This document shows positions 44,916-54,412 of a DNA stretch of 58,926 nucleotides, in pieces (the stretch's first letter is position 1; every line of letters begins with the position of its first letter). A program made the position numbers and the translations under genes. Source of the DNA: Bacilli bacterium (GTDB lineage: Bacteria; Bacillota_I; Bacilli_A; ML615J-28; CAG-698). The notes under the pieces are model-generated. The model was given only the letters and a program-made list of their open reading frames with translations, was not told the DNA's origin and made no database searches. The stretch covers positions 1 through 58,926 of the forward strand of contig JAFSVH010000070.1 in the NCBI GenBank assembly GCA_017450215.1, in the 5' to 3' direction.

Positions 44916-45920
44916 TTATTTATTATATATTAAACCTAAATAATCATTTTTCTTCATTACATATGCTTGTTTTACAATATTAACAATTGTATCACTTGTA
45001 GCAGCACCATGTCCCTTTACAACTATCTTATTAACACCAAGTAAAGTACTACCACCCAAACTATTAAAATCATATTTTGACATCAAATTAGAAATAGTCT
45101 TCATTAATACATCCATAGTTTGTATATCGCCTCTAATTTCTGCTTTTTTAGCTTCTCTAAATAAATCCTTAATTAACATTTTAGCTGTTCCTTCTATATT
45201 TTTAAGAACAATATTTCCACTAAAGCCATCACAGACTAATACATCACAACTATCTTCTGTAATCTTATTTCCTTCAATATTACCAACAAAATTGATTTTT
45301 AATTCTTTTAATAATTGAAAAGCTTCCTTAGTAAGCTGATTACCTTTACTTTCTTCACTACCATTGGAAATTAAACCAACACGTGGACTTTCAGTTCCTT
45401 GATATGCTTTAATAAATGCACTACCAAGTTTTGCAAATGCAACTAAATCACTACTTTTAACTTCAGTTGTTGCACCACAATCTAGAATGCAAAAATATCT
45501 GCCTGATGAATTAGGTAGACAGGCTGCAAGGCATGGACTAGATTTAACGCCATCAAGTTCAAGTGGCTTTAAATAAAGCATTGCACCTGTAACTAAAGCA
45601 CCAGTTGTACCTGTAGTAACAAAACAATCTACATCATCATTATCTCTAATATAACGAAGTGCTCGTGCCATTGATGCATTTTTATTTGTTTTTAATTCTA
45701 GAAAATAATTATCTAATGACTTAATTCCATAATTAGCATCAACAATTTTCACATTACTTCCTTTATATCCATTTTCTTTTAATAATTCTTCTACTTCTTC
45801 TTTAGGTCCAAAAGCAATCAATTCGATATCACAATCAATTAATGATGCTTTATATAATCCTTTCACAATTTCTTCCAAAGAATTATCAGAACCTAATAAA
45901 TCAACTGCAATTTTAACCAT
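44916..45920 (-). CDS. plsX: Phosphate acyltransferase PlsX
   Basis: 334 residues from the ATG at 45920 (GGAG nine bases ahead, overlapping the degV stop). Motifs: KIAVDLLGSDNS at the start, TTGTTGALV, ILDCGATTEVKSSDLVAFAKLGSAFIKA, VCDGFSGNIVLK and the C-terminal GVNKIVVKGHGAA. It converts acyl-ACP to acyl-phosphate for phosphatidic acid synthesis at the membrane. Placed directly after a DegV/FakB gene, which suggests use of exogenous fatty acids. Confidence 0.95.
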   Translation of the reverse strand: MVKIAVDLLGSDNSLEEIVKGLYKASLIDCDIELIAFGPKEEVEELLKENGYKGSNVKIVDANYGIKSLDNYFLELKTNKNASMARALRYIRDNDDVDCFVTTGTTGALVTGAMLYLKPLELDGVKSSPCLAACLPNSSGRYFCILDCGATTEVKSSDLVAFAKLGSAFIKAYQGTESPRVGLISNGSEESKGNQLTKEAFQLLKELKINFVGNIEGNKITEDSCDVLVCDGFSGNIVLKNIEGTAKMLIKDLFREAKKAEIRGDIQTMDVLMKTISNLMSKYDFNSLGGSTLLGVNKIVVKGHGAATSDTIVNIVKQAYVMKKNDYLGLIYNK

Positions 45921-45922
45921 TA

Positions 45923-46810
45923 TTATTCTCCGCAAATAGTAACTTCTTTACCCATAAAAAATATTCCAATAGTTCCTGGTCCAGTAGTTGAACCAATAAT
46001 AGGACCTAGATAATTTATATATACACCTTTACATTTAACTGCTTCATTAATTTTTTGTTCAATTATTTTAGCAGTTTCAAAATCATCACCATGAGAAACA
46101 TAAATAATTTGATTTTCAGAATCAATGATATTTTCTTTCACAAAATTAACTAAATAATCAATTGAATTATTTCTTCCTTTAACTTTAGTAAAGGCATAAT
46201 TATTACCTTTGATATCAGAAATTAAAATAGGCTTAACTCCAAATAAATTGCCAAAGAAAGCTTTTGTTGTCTTAACTCTACCTGCTCTAGCTAAATAATC
46301 TAGTTTTTCAACAGAAGCAATTTGATTAGATTTTAATTTATTATCTTCTAACCATTTCACATTTTCTTCAATGGTAAAACCATTTTTTCTGTTTTCACTT
46401 GCTTGTATAGCAAGTAAGCCTTGTCCTATACAACTAATAAGTGAATCAACACAAAGGATTTTACTTCCTTCATATTCCTTCATTAATTCACTTGCTACAT
46501 TCTTTCCAAAATTTATAGATCCAGATAAAGCAGATGAACAAGATAAATACAAAACATCCTTGCCTGCTTTCAATTCCTTTTCAAATCCTTCCTTAAATTC
46601 AACATAGCTTACTTGTGAAGTTTTAATCTTCTTTCCATTTCTTAACCAATCATATAATTCTTTTGCACTATATACATCCCAATCTAAACTAGCTGGATAT
46701 TCTTTTCCATCAACTGAAATAGCCATCTTAAAATATTTGATATCATATTCTTCTCTTAATTCTTTTGTTAAATCGGCTGTAGAATCTACATAAATTGCGT
46801 AATCTCTCAT
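45923..46810 (-). CDS. DegV family fatty-acid-binding protein (FakB-like)
   Basis: 295 residues. N-terminal 'YVDSTADLTKELREEY', SQVSYVEF, LSCSSALSGSI and the C-terminal 'YLGPIIGSTTGPGTIGIFF' are typical of the DegV fold. FakB-type members bind a fatty acid for phosphorylation by FakA, giving acyl-phosphate that joins the pathway at PlsX, the next gene. ACAAGGAG precedes the ATG. The promoter overlaps that of the divergent tetR gene. Confidence 0.92.
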   Translation of the reverse strand: MRDYAIYVDSTADLTKELREEYDIKYFKMAISVDGKEYPASLDWDVYSAKELYDWLRNGKKIKTSQVSYVEFKEGFEKELKAGKDVLYLSCSSALSGSINFGKNVASELMKEYEGSKILCVDSLISCIGQGLLAIQASENRKNGFTIEENVKWLEDNKLKSNQIASVEKLDYLARAGRVKTTKAFFGNLFGVKPILISDIKGNNYAFTKVKGRNNSIDYLVNFVKENIIDSENQIIYVSHGDDFETAKIIEQKINEAVKCKGVYINYLGPIIGSTTGPGTIGIFFMGKEVTICGE

Positions 46811-46841
46811 TTCGTTCTCCTTGTATATCTATTGTTATTTA

Positions 46842-46870
46842 TTGACTATAACCATTTTATCATATATAAT
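46842..46870 (+). promoter_or_regulatory. tetR promoter
   Basis: TTGACT (46842-46847), 17-base spacer, TATAAT (46865-46870). Confidence 0.82.
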
Positions 46871-46881
46871 CGATATAACAA
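46854..46881 (-). promoter_or_regulatory. degV-plsX promoter, overlapping the tetR promoter
   Basis: On the minus strand TTGTTA (46876-46881), 16-base spacer, TAAAAT (46854-46859) with extended TGA. It lies face to face with the tetR promoter over the same 28 bases, so only one can be occupied at a time. Confidence 0.65.
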
Positions 46882-46942
46882 TAAACAATAATGAACATAT
46901 GTCGCATAAACATCAAATTACTATTTTTATTAGGAGCAAAAT

Positions 46943-47548
46943 ATGAATAAAAATGACAACATAATAAGCGCAGTACAAAAGAAAGATTTACGTATTCTCA
47001 AAACTGAGAAAGCCATCAAAGATGCTTTTCTCGATTTACTAAAAAAGAATAGATATGCAAAAATAACAGTAAATGACATAGCAATGAATGCAATGATAAA
47101 TAGAAATACCTTTTACCTCCATTATGTCGATAAAGATGATTTATTGGATAATATCCTAATTGATGAATTAGGATATTATGCTAAGACACTTGCAAAGCAC
47201 ATCATTTTATTTATTCAATTTAAATCTGATAATTATAAAAAGCAATTTAAAGATACATTAGTTGAAGCAATGAAGAAAATGAGAGAAAGTGAAATATTCA
47301 TGAAAAGCTATGCTAAAGACATAGATTTTAAAAATCATATTGAGAAATTGACAGAGCAATCAAGATATAATCTAATTAAGTTTTATGATAATTATGACAA
47401 TGAAATAAAACTAAAGATAGAATTCACTTATAATGGTTCTTTAGGTCTATTATATCGTTGGATGCAATCAAATGGTGAATTCGCAAAAATAGAAGATATT
47501 GCTGAACTGATAACTTTAAATTTATCTTCCTTATTAGAATATTTTTAA
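46943..47548 (+). CDS. TetR-family transcriptional regulator (201 aa)
   Basis: The N-terminal helix-turn-helix (about residues 15-60) reads 'TEKAIKDAFLDLLKKNRYAKITVNDIAMNAMINRNTFYLHYVDKDDLL' over the motif, the classic TetR layout. The C-terminal ligand domain resembles the TetR_C_8 type ('NGSLGLLYRWMQSNGEFAKIEDIAELI'). AGGAG precedes the ATG. It may repress itself and the divergent degV-plsX unit, whose promoter overlaps its own; the ABC exporter behind its terminator is another possible target. Ligand unknown. Confidence 0.92.
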   Translation: MNKNDNIISAVQKKDLRILKTEKAIKDAFLDLLKKNRYAKITVNDIAMNAMINRNTFYLHYVDKDDLLDNILIDELGYYAKTLAKHIILFIQFKSDNYKKQFKDTLVEAMKKMRESEIFMKSYAKDIDFKNHIEKLTEQSRYNLIKFYDNYDNEIKLKIEFTYNGSLGLLYRWMQSNGEFAKIEDIAELITLNLSSLLEYF

Positions 47549-47553
47549 ACAAA

Positions 47554-47591
47554 ACACATCATATCAAAAATTGATATGATGTGTCTTTTTT
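47554..47591. terminator. Bidirectional terminator between tetR and the ABC exporter
   Basis: A perfect 13-bp stem (47554-47566 and 47572-47584), five-base loop, T-run of six on the plus strand and TTTTGTTT on the minus strand. Confidence 0.93.
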
Positions 47592-47613
47592 GTATAATAA
47601 TATTTATTTATAA

Positions 47614-49410
47614 TTATTTATTATTATGTCTTTGATATTGAAGTCTATATAATTGGTAATATCTACCTTTTTTCGCAAGTAATTCTTGATGATTACCATA
47701 TTCAATAATTCTGCCATGATCAAATACATAAATCCTAGTTGCATGTTGAATAGTACTTAAACGATGAGCAACCATAATCATTGTATTCTTCTTGATAACT
47801 TTTTCTAGTGAATCCTGAATCAATACTTCAGTCTCAGTATCAATATTAGATGTTGATTCATCCAACATCATAATCTTAGGTTTATGCACAATTACTCGAG
47901 CAAAGCTAATTAATTGTTTTTCACCAAGAGATAAATTATTGCCTCTTTCTCCCACAATTGCTTTAATTCCATCTTTTTGCTTGTTAATGAAATGACTAGC
48001 ATTAACTTCGTCACAAGCTTTTATAATCTCTTCTTCAGTAATCCTAGGATCATTAAGTCTAATATTCTCTTCAATAGTTCCACTAAATAAGAATACATCT
48101 TGAAGCATTTGTCCTATTTGACTTCTTAGAGAAGCTAGTTTTATTCTTTTGATGTCAATACCATCAATTAATATTTGACCTTTTTGAATATCATAATTTC
48201 TAGTAATTAAACCAATGATAGTACTCTTACCAGCTCCAGTTGCACCAACAAAAGCCACAACTTCGCTCGGTACTATTTTAAATGATACACCTTTTAATAC
48301 CCATTCATTATCAGTGTATTTAAACCATACATCTTTAAATTCAATTTCACCTTTTAAATCGATATCAATTGCATCTTCACTATCTTTAATTTCAGGTTCA
48401 ATATCTAAGACCTTAAATATCTTCTCAGCTGCAGCAAAAGATGATTGTAATATATTGAATTGATCAGCTAATGATTGAATAGGATTAAAGAATTTTAAGA
48501 TATATTGATAGAATGCATATAATTCATAAAATGTAATAGCAACAGTTGTAATTCCTAATGTGAAATTAACAAATTCATTACCACCTGTCCAAAGTATCAA
48601 TATTACAGTTAAAATATAAATCAAATATATAGATGGTCTATATAATCCAAAAGCCATAATTTCTTTTAAAGATGCTTTCTTTAAATTATTATTTGCATTA
48701 CTAAATTCCAAATATTTCTTCTTTTCTTGATTAAATATTTGTGTTGTCTTCATTCCACTAATATTTTCAGATAAGAAAGCATTCATATTTGATACTTCTG
48801 TCCTTACCTTTCTATGCACTCTTCTAACTACAGTTTTAAATACAATAGTAAGAACAACGATTAATGGGAATATTGCAAGTATTATTAAACCTAATTTGTA
48901 ATTAAGTAACATCATAGCAATAAATACACCAACAATAGTAACCACATATTTAATCATATTAACAATTACATTTGTATATAATTGATATAATACATTAGTA
49001 TCACTAGTATTTCTTGTAACTAATGTACCAACAGGAATCTCATTAAATTGATGATGAGATAGAGATTGAATATGATTAAATATATCTAGCCTAATCTTAT
49101 AAATAATCTTATTTCCAGTTTTATGCATTAACATAGTTTGATAATATTGCACAATATGCATTACAAGAATAGTTATTAATGATATAACAAACAACATAAC
49201 AACTTTAGAAAAGATGATTTGTTCTTTTCCAAGTTCAGCCAAAGATAAACTCATTAAATATGGTGATAATATATCAAGTCCTACAACGATAGTCATTAAT
49301 ATAATACCTAATATATAATTACCAATATATGGTTTCATATAAACAAATAAACGCATTAATAATTTTCTATCATTCATTGTGCGTTCATATTTCAATTCTT
49401 CTTGCATCAT
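47614..49410 (-). CDS. ABC exporter subunit, consensus Walker B (598 aa)
   Basis: A half-transporter: six membrane helices (about 25-310) then an ATPase domain with Walker A FVGATGAGKST, signature LSLGEKQ (unusual at the third and fifth positions), Walker B IMMLDES and H-loop AHRLSTI. The start overlaps the partner gene's stop (ATGATG), so translation is coupled; the second ATG, three bases on, has better spacing from GGAGG. With the partner it forms a heterodimeric exporter of the BmrCD/TM287-288 type. Substrate unknown; drugs, lipids or peptides are usual. Confidence 0.94.
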   Translation of the reverse strand: MMQEELKYERTMNDRKLLMRLFVYMKPYIGNYILGIILMTIVVGLDILSPYLMSLSLAELGKEQIIFSKVVMLFVISLITILVMHIVQYYQTMLMHKTGNKIIYKIRLDIFNHIQSLSHHQFNEIPVGTLVTRNTSDTNVLYQLYTNVIVNMIKYVVTIVGVFIAMMLLNYKLGLIILAIFPLIVVLTIVFKTVVRRVHRKVRTEVSNMNAFLSENISGMKTTQIFNQEKKKYLEFSNANNNLKKASLKEIMAFGLYRPSIYLIYILTVILILWTGGNEFVNFTLGITTVAITFYELYAFYQYILKFFNPIQSLADQFNILQSSFAAAEKIFKVLDIEPEIKDSEDAIDIDLKGEIEFKDVWFKYTDNEWVLKGVSFKIVPSEVVAFVGATGAGKSTIIGLITRNYDIQKGQILIDGIDIKRIKLASLRSQIGQMLQDVFLFSGTIEENIRLNDPRITEEEIIKACDEVNASHFINKQKDGIKAIVGERGNNLSLGEKQLISFARVIVHKPKIMMLDESTSNIDTETEVLIQDSLEKVIKKNTMIMVAHRLSTIQHATRIYVFDHGRIIEYGNHQELLAKKGRYYQLYRLQYQRHNNK

Positions 49411-51197
49411 TTCACCTCCACTTCTTTTTCAAGTTCTTGAAGGTGAACTTCCTTCTTATATATCTCATTTGTTTCTACTAATTCAGAATGTGTTCCAATA
49501 CCACTAATATGACCATCATCTAAAATAATAATCTTATCTAGTGTTTCTAAAGTAGTAATACGATGAGCAATGATAATAGTTGTTTTATCTTTTCTTAATC
49601 TTCTAATCTCACTTAAAATAAAGCTTTCTGTAATGGTATCAACAGCTGATAAAGAATCATCCATAATTAAGATTGGTGCTTCTTTAATCAAAGCACGGGC
49701 AATCGCAATTCTTTGCTTTTGTCCACCAGAAACCGTAACACCACGTTCACCAAGAATAGTATTATATCCATCTTTAAAATCTTCGATATCATTTGCAAGT
49801 CCACTTGATACTGCATAAGAATGTGATTTTATTCTGTCTACTTTAGGAAAAGCGAATGAGATATTTTCATCTATTGATTGTTTGAACAAGAAAGTTTCTT
49901 GTGCAACATAAGCAATAGCATCTCTAACTAACTCAAGTGGTAATTTCATAATATCTTTATCATCAATTAGAATCTTATCTTCTTCTAAGTTATATAATCT
50001 TAACATCATTTCCACAATAGTACTTTTACCACTTCCAGTTGCTCCCATAATACCGACTATCTCGCCATGATTAATCTTGAAGCTCACATCAGTTAGGATT
50101 GGAATATCACTACCAGGATATTTAAATGATACATTCTTAAATTCAATATCACCTTTAATTTTATCAGGAGTTAAATCCTTATCTTCATCTTTCACTAAAT
50201 CATCATTTATTTCTACTTTAATATCTAATAATTCATTAACTCTTGCTTCTGCTGCCTTGCTTTGTCCTCTTAAATTAATTAAATCACCAATCGCCATAAC
50301 CGGCCAAATTAAAGAAGCAAATAAAGCATTAAAAGTAATTAATTCACCGACAGTCAAATTAAATAAAGTATTACCAGTTTGAGTAGTATAAATAAAATAA
50401 CCACCAATCAAAATAATAATAACACTAACAATAGCAACAATTCCTCCAACTAATGCACCAAGTAAAGCTTGGTCACTTACTTGAGCAACTGTTGTATCCA
50501 TATTAGCTTGGTTATGATCTAAAAATAAGAATGCTCTTCTTTTTTCTTTCACATAAGCTTTTATTACACTAATACCAGAAAAATCTTCTTGAACATAATC
50601 AGACATATTAGAAAAAGCTTCTAAATTTTTCTTTACTTTTTTTGATATCCTTCTTCTCATTATCAATGAAATAACACAAATTAATACAAGAGGAACTATA
50701 CAGATTAAAAGCAGCATCCAATTTATTTTAATCATCTTAATACAAGCAAGAACACCAAGTGAAACAGCATCAACAAGCATTAAAGTACCACCTGCAAATG
50801 CTTGTCTAATTGTACTTAAATCATTAGTATAAAGTGCCATTAATGCACCAGTTTTATTTTGTTGATAAAACGTTGAAGAAAGTTTTTCCATATGCAAAAA
50901 CATTTCATCACGAATATCAGCTTCAATTTTTGTTCCATTACCAAAAATACAAACACGCCATAAGATTCTTCCTGTAAATACAATCACTGCAATTATACAA
51001 AGATTCTTTATAATCGATAACAATAATTGCTTTGTTAAAGGGGTAGCAGCACCTTCCTTCATTCCATCAACTATAGTTCCAACATACTCTGGAATATAAA
51101 GTTGTGCATAATCAACTACAACTAAAGATAGTGCACCAACAAGAAAGAAGAACCAATATTTAAAATAATACTTTGTGAAATGTTTACCTATTACCAT
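49407..51197 (-). CDS. ABC exporter subunit with degenerate Walker B (596 aa)
   Basis: Six membrane helices (about 15-315), then an ATPase domain with Walker A IMGATGSGKST, a canonical signature VSGGQKQR and Walker B ILIMDDS, where the catalytic Glu is Asp. This pairs logically with the altered LSLGE signature of the partner: one nucleotide site of the heterodimer is degenerate and one is active, as in known asymmetric exporters. First gene of the two-gene operon, with a strong promoter and no terminator between the genes. Confidence 0.94.
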   Translation of the reverse strand: MVIGKHFTKYYFKYWFFFLVGALSLVVVDYAQLYIPEYVGTIVDGMKEGAATPLTKQLLLSIIKNLCIIAVIVFTGRILWRVCIFGNGTKIEADIRDEMFLHMEKLSSTFYQQNKTGALMALYTNDLSTIRQAFAGGTLMLVDAVSLGVLACIKMIKINWMLLLICIVPLVLICVISLIMRRRISKKVKKNLEAFSNMSDYVQEDFSGISVIKAYVKEKRRAFLFLDHNQANMDTTVAQVSDQALLGALVGGIVAIVSVIIILIGGYFIYTTQTGNTLFNLTVGELITFNALFASLIWPVMAIGDLINLRGQSKAAEARVNELLDIKVEINDDLVKDEDKDLTPDKIKGDIEFKNVSFKYPGSDIPILTDVSFKINHGEIVGIMGATGSGKSTIVEMMLRLYNLEEDKILIDDKDIMKLPLELVRDAIAYVAQETFLFKQSIDENISFAFPKVDRIKSHSYAVSSGLANDIEDFKDGYNTILGERGVTVSGGQKQRIAIARALIKEAPILIMDDSLSAVDTITESFILSEIRRLRKDKTTIIIAHRITTLETLDKIIILDDGHISGIGTHSELVETNEIYKKEVHLQELEKEVEVK

Positions 51198-51280
51198 ATT
51201 TATTCTCGCTTTAATAAGCTCATAAATTAATATATAAATTACTATATGAAGTATAATAAATAAGAGCTCAACTAGAAAAC

Positions 51281-51309
51281 ATTATAACAAAAAATGTATT
51301 ATTTATCAA
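51281..51309 (-). promoter_or_regulatory. Promoter of the ABC exporter operon
   Basis: TTGATA (51304-51309), 17-base spacer, TATAAT (51281-51286) on the minus strand. Confidence 0.85.
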
Positions 51310-51450
51310 TTATAATACATAATGTGTGCTATGTTTTACGCACAATTTAAAACTTGATATTAGCATAGCCTTATAATTTAATTCTCTATATTCTCGTATC
51401 TCTGTATTTTTTTCTATTAATAATTCATCATTTAAATAAATATAATAATT

Positions 51451-51483
51451 AAAGTCCTAATTAATTCTATCAATTAGGACTTT
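51451..51483 (-). terminator. Terminator after the InlB-repeat lipoprotein gene
   Basis: A perfect 12-bp stem (51451-51462 and 51472-51483); the following minus-strand bases AATTATTATA are only weakly T-rich. Confidence 0.65.
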
Positions 51484-51498
51484 AATTATTTATATTCA

Positions 51499-52191
51499 TT
51501 ATTTATTATTGTATCTAGCAATTAATGTGAAATCATTAATTTCTGTTATTATATAATTTTCATCAATTAATTGATCTCCTAAATGCCAACCGATGAAATC
51601 ATATCCTTCCTTCTCGCACACTGGAAGTGGACCAATCTTATCCCATCTACGAACTGAAATTGATTCAAAAACTCCACCACCAACTGAATTAAAATTGATA
51701 TTAATTTTAATCTTATAATCACTATCTTTTTCAAAATATGCTTTTAATGTAATATCACTTGTGATTTTAGTATTAAAATCAAAAAGTGATGAACCATTTA
51801 ACCATCCTAAGAAAAGATATTCATCTTTAACTGGATCATTAGGCTTTTCCACAAAGAATCCATTCTTTACTAATACTTCACTATTCTTTTCTTCATCATT
51901 ATCATCTACAACGAACTTAACTTTCCATTCGTTGATATCATAATAAGCATATAAATGAAGGTTCTTAGTAATTGGAGTATTAATATCAAATAATTCATCA
52001 TCAATAGTATACCATCCAATAAAAGTATATCCTTCCTTAACAGGAATATATTCTTTTATTGTATCTCCATTTTTTACATCTTGATATGTTTCATCATCCA
52101 TATCATAAAAAGTAACACGATATACCATTCCACAACTACTAAGCATTATTAATAATAATACAATTAAGCTAATTGATATAATTCTTTGCAT
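51499..52191 (-). CDS. Lipoprotein made of InlB-type (Listeria-Bacteroides) repeats (230 aa)
   Basis: Lipobox LSSC (Cys20). The rest is three InlB B-repeats, each ending 'GYTFIGWYTIDDELFD', 'EYLFLGWLNGSSLFD' or 'GYDFIGWHLGDQLID' followed by 'T..LYA.Y'. There is no other domain, so it looks like a pure beta-grasp adhesin or spacer. AGAGGTGA precedes the ATG. It lies 61 bases after the GHL10 gene and may be co-transcribed with it. Confidence 0.82.
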   Translation of the reverse strand: MQRIISISLIVLLLIMLSSCGMVYRVTFYDMDDETYQDVKNGDTIKEYIPVKEGYTFIGWYTIDDELFDINTPITKNLHLYAYYDINEWKVKFVVDDNDEEKNSEVLVKNGFFVEKPNDPVKDEYLFLGWLNGSSLFDFNTKITSDITLKAYFEKDSDYKIKININFNSVGGGVFESISVRRWDKIGPLPVCEKEGYDFIGWHLGDQLIDENYIITEINDFTLIARYNNK

Positions 52192-52252
52192 ATATCACCT
52201 CTTAATAATAAATTATACTTATTTAAATTATATTTATTATTTTATTTATGTA

Positions 52253-54307
52253 TTAATTAAATATATTTTCTAAATATTCATCAATATACATAAAGATATC
52301 TTTAAACATATCAATAGATTTTTCCATTTTAATATTAATTACGATATCCTCAGAATACATGCTACCAAAGTCATTATATGCATATATTCTAAGTGTGATA
52401 GGACAACCATATTTATCCATAGCAAAAGCACTATAATATGTATCAGATAGTTTATTTACTTCTAGTTCTTCTTTTTCATCTTCATTAAATTCTAATCCTC
52501 TAGACATATAAACCTTATAATTAATATCTGCACCATATAGAATAGTTGCTTCATAGAATCTAATATTAAGTCTAGCGTTCCTTTGAGGAACTCCAGTTAA
52601 GAAATATCCTTCAAAACGAACAATATTATTTACATCACTATTAAAATCCTTTGCTTCATTAACATTAACAATTTTTGCTTTTTCTTGTTCATTGCTACTG
52701 TTAATTGGAACAATAGCAAACGAACTGAATGCATCATCTTTGATGTTAAAGATGCAAGCATCGAGATCACAATTACCAATCATACCAACAATTGATGTAG
52801 GTTCATTTAAAGAATCACTATTTACATATCGATATATTAAATAGTTTTTCACATTATCTAATTTATCCCATTTAATAGCAATAGAATCATTCTTTTTATA
52901 TATTTGAGCGCCACTAACTTCGTTATTTTCACTAAATTTATCTTTATATCTTAAGATATCAGGTAATTTAGTTTTATTAGTAAAACAATTATTCAAAACA
53001 TTTGTAATCATTTCACTATTAATATTTCGTGTAAGTGTCTTATATTGATAAATACATGTACCTTTTACATATTCACATGATTGATTAAATCTCAATTGAT
53101 TTATCCATTCAGTTGTAGTTTCAGACCAATCTTCACCAAGATTATGATTCATTCTATATAGTCCAGTACCAATATAAAGATTACATTTTTTATTTTTAAC
53201 AACTCCATTCCACCACTCTACAATAGCAGCATAACAAGCAGATGAATTATCAAAACCATGATAAACCTGAGGAATAATATAATCTATCCATTCATTATCA
53301 ATCCACTTCTTGGTATCACAATATAATGGACCATCATAATGTGAATAACCACTACCAACAGAACCAAGTGGATAAGTCAAATCACCATTTGCATTATATT
53401 TATAATTACTAGGTGCAACATATGAAGAATAATTTTGATATATTCCACTAGGAGATATTCCTAATTGAACACATCTATTATTATTAATATTATAATCATA
53501 CATTGCATCACTTAATTTCTTAATAAATTTATCAACACTTTCACGTCTAAAATTAGCAACAGATAATTTATTAGTATTATATAATTTTCTAGTTTCACTA
53601 TCATCTACATCTTCAATATAGAAATAATCATCAAAATGAATAGCATCAACATCATATTTTTCTATAATTTCCATGCAAACATCAACGATGTAATCTTGTA
53701 CAATTGGTCTACCTGGATCAAGAATAGCTGCACCTGATTTATTAATCAATACATTGTTAATATCACTTGCTGGATTAACCTTATAATCTTTATATTTATT
53801 ATTAATGGCATCAACTGTAGTACTAGATGAAATACGATAAGGATTTAACCAAGCATGGAATTCAATTCCTCTTTTATGGCATTCATTGATAAACCATTCA
53901 AGATAATCAAATCGTTCAAAATCCATACCACGAATATATGAACTCATTGGAGCAAGTTCTGTATCATATAAAGCATCATTATGTGTTCTAATATGAAACA
54001 TAATAGCATTGAGGTTAAACTTCTCCATCGTTGATAAAACTTCTAATAATTGCTTTTTCATTGATGTATCATTTTGATATCCATAAATATCACCAGCAAA
54101 AAATGAACACCAAACACCTCTAAATTCTTCAGTTTGTTTTTCATATTCTGGCATAGTTATTATTGTTGAAGAAGCAGGATAATAGATAACACTGTTATTT
54201 TGATCTCTTACTACTTCCGCTTTTACATTTTCATTAAAAAATAAAAACGCGAAACATAAAACGAAAAGCAAAACATATAAAATTCTCTTATATCTTATTT
54301 TAATCAT
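52253..54307 (-). CDS. Secreted glycosyl hydrolase-like 10 (GHL10/DUF187) protein (684 aa)
   Basis: Signal peptide (1-30, cut at VKA-E). The GHL10 TIM barrel runs from about residue 60 to 430: 'TEEFRGVWCSFF', 'NAIMFHIRTHNDALYDTELAPMSSY', 'GIEFHAWLNPYRIS', 'DAIHFDDYFYIED' with the acidic pair Asp-Asp, and 'DYIIPQVYHGF'. The C-terminal 220 residues contain a fibronectin-III-like domain ('NNEVSGAQIYKKNDSIAIKWDKL') and a further beta domain. GHL10 proteins are secreted glycan hydrolases, some acting on peptidoglycan glycan strands. GAGG lies ten bases before the ATG. Confidence 0.9.
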   Translation of the reverse strand: MIKIRYKRILYVLLFVLCFAFLFFNENVKAEVVRDQNNSVIYYPASSTIITMPEYEKQTEEFRGVWCSFFAGDIYGYQNDTSMKKQLLEVLSTMEKFNLNAIMFHIRTHNDALYDTELAPMSSYIRGMDFERFDYLEWFINECHKRGIEFHAWLNPYRISSSTTVDAINNKYKDYKVNPASDINNVLINKSGAAILDPGRPIVQDYIVDVCMEIIEKYDVDAIHFDDYFYIEDVDDSETRKLYNTNKLSVANFRRESVDKFIKKLSDAMYDYNINNNRCVQLGISPSGIYQNYSSYVAPSNYKYNANGDLTYPLGSVGSGYSHYDGPLYCDTKKWIDNEWIDYIIPQVYHGFDNSSACYAAIVEWWNGVVKNKKCNLYIGTGLYRMNHNLGEDWSETTTEWINQLRFNQSCEYVKGTCIYQYKTLTRNINSEMITNVLNNCFTNKTKLPDILRYKDKFSENNEVSGAQIYKKNDSIAIKWDKLDNVKNYLIYRYVNSDSLNEPTSIVGMIGNCDLDACIFNIKDDAFSSFAIVPINSSNEQEKAKIVNVNEAKDFNSDVNNIVRFEGYFLTGVPQRNARLNIRFYEATILYGADINYKVYMSRGLEFNEDEKEELEVNKLSDTYYSAFAMDKYGCPITLRIYAYNDFGSMYSEDIVINIKMEKSIDMFKDIFMYIDEYLENIFN

Positions 54308-54341
54308 AAATGAGTCCTCATCTCTTTATTTACATATATAA

Positions 54342-54370
54342 AGTATAACATATTAAATACTTAAAAAAAA
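54342..54370 (-). promoter_or_regulatory. Candidate promoter of the GHL10 gene
   Basis: Extended -10 TGTTATACT (TATACT at 54342-54347) on the minus strand; the -35 region falls in a run of T. Confidence 0.42.
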
Positions 54371-54374
54371 TAAA

Positions 54375-54412
54375 AACATAAATAAAATCAGTTTGAAAAT
54401 ACAAACTGATTT
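54375..54412 (-). terminator. Terminator after recX
   Basis: A perfect 11-bp stem (54385-54395 and 54402-54412, overlapping the recX stop) followed by a long T-rich tail on the minus strand. Confidence 0.88.

Larger units (their letters stand above)
51198..51498. other. Intergenic region upstream of the ABC exporter
   Basis: About 300 bases. It contains the exporter promoter, the terminator of the InlB-repeat lipoprotein and roughly 140 bases (51310-51450) in which I see no gene and only a loose inverted pair (GCTATG / CATAGC near 51330 and 51365). Confidence 0.6.

Noticed and set aside
51310-51450. Possible regulatory RNA upstream of the ABC exporter
   Set aside because: Only a loose inverted pair is visible, with no promoter or terminator of its own.
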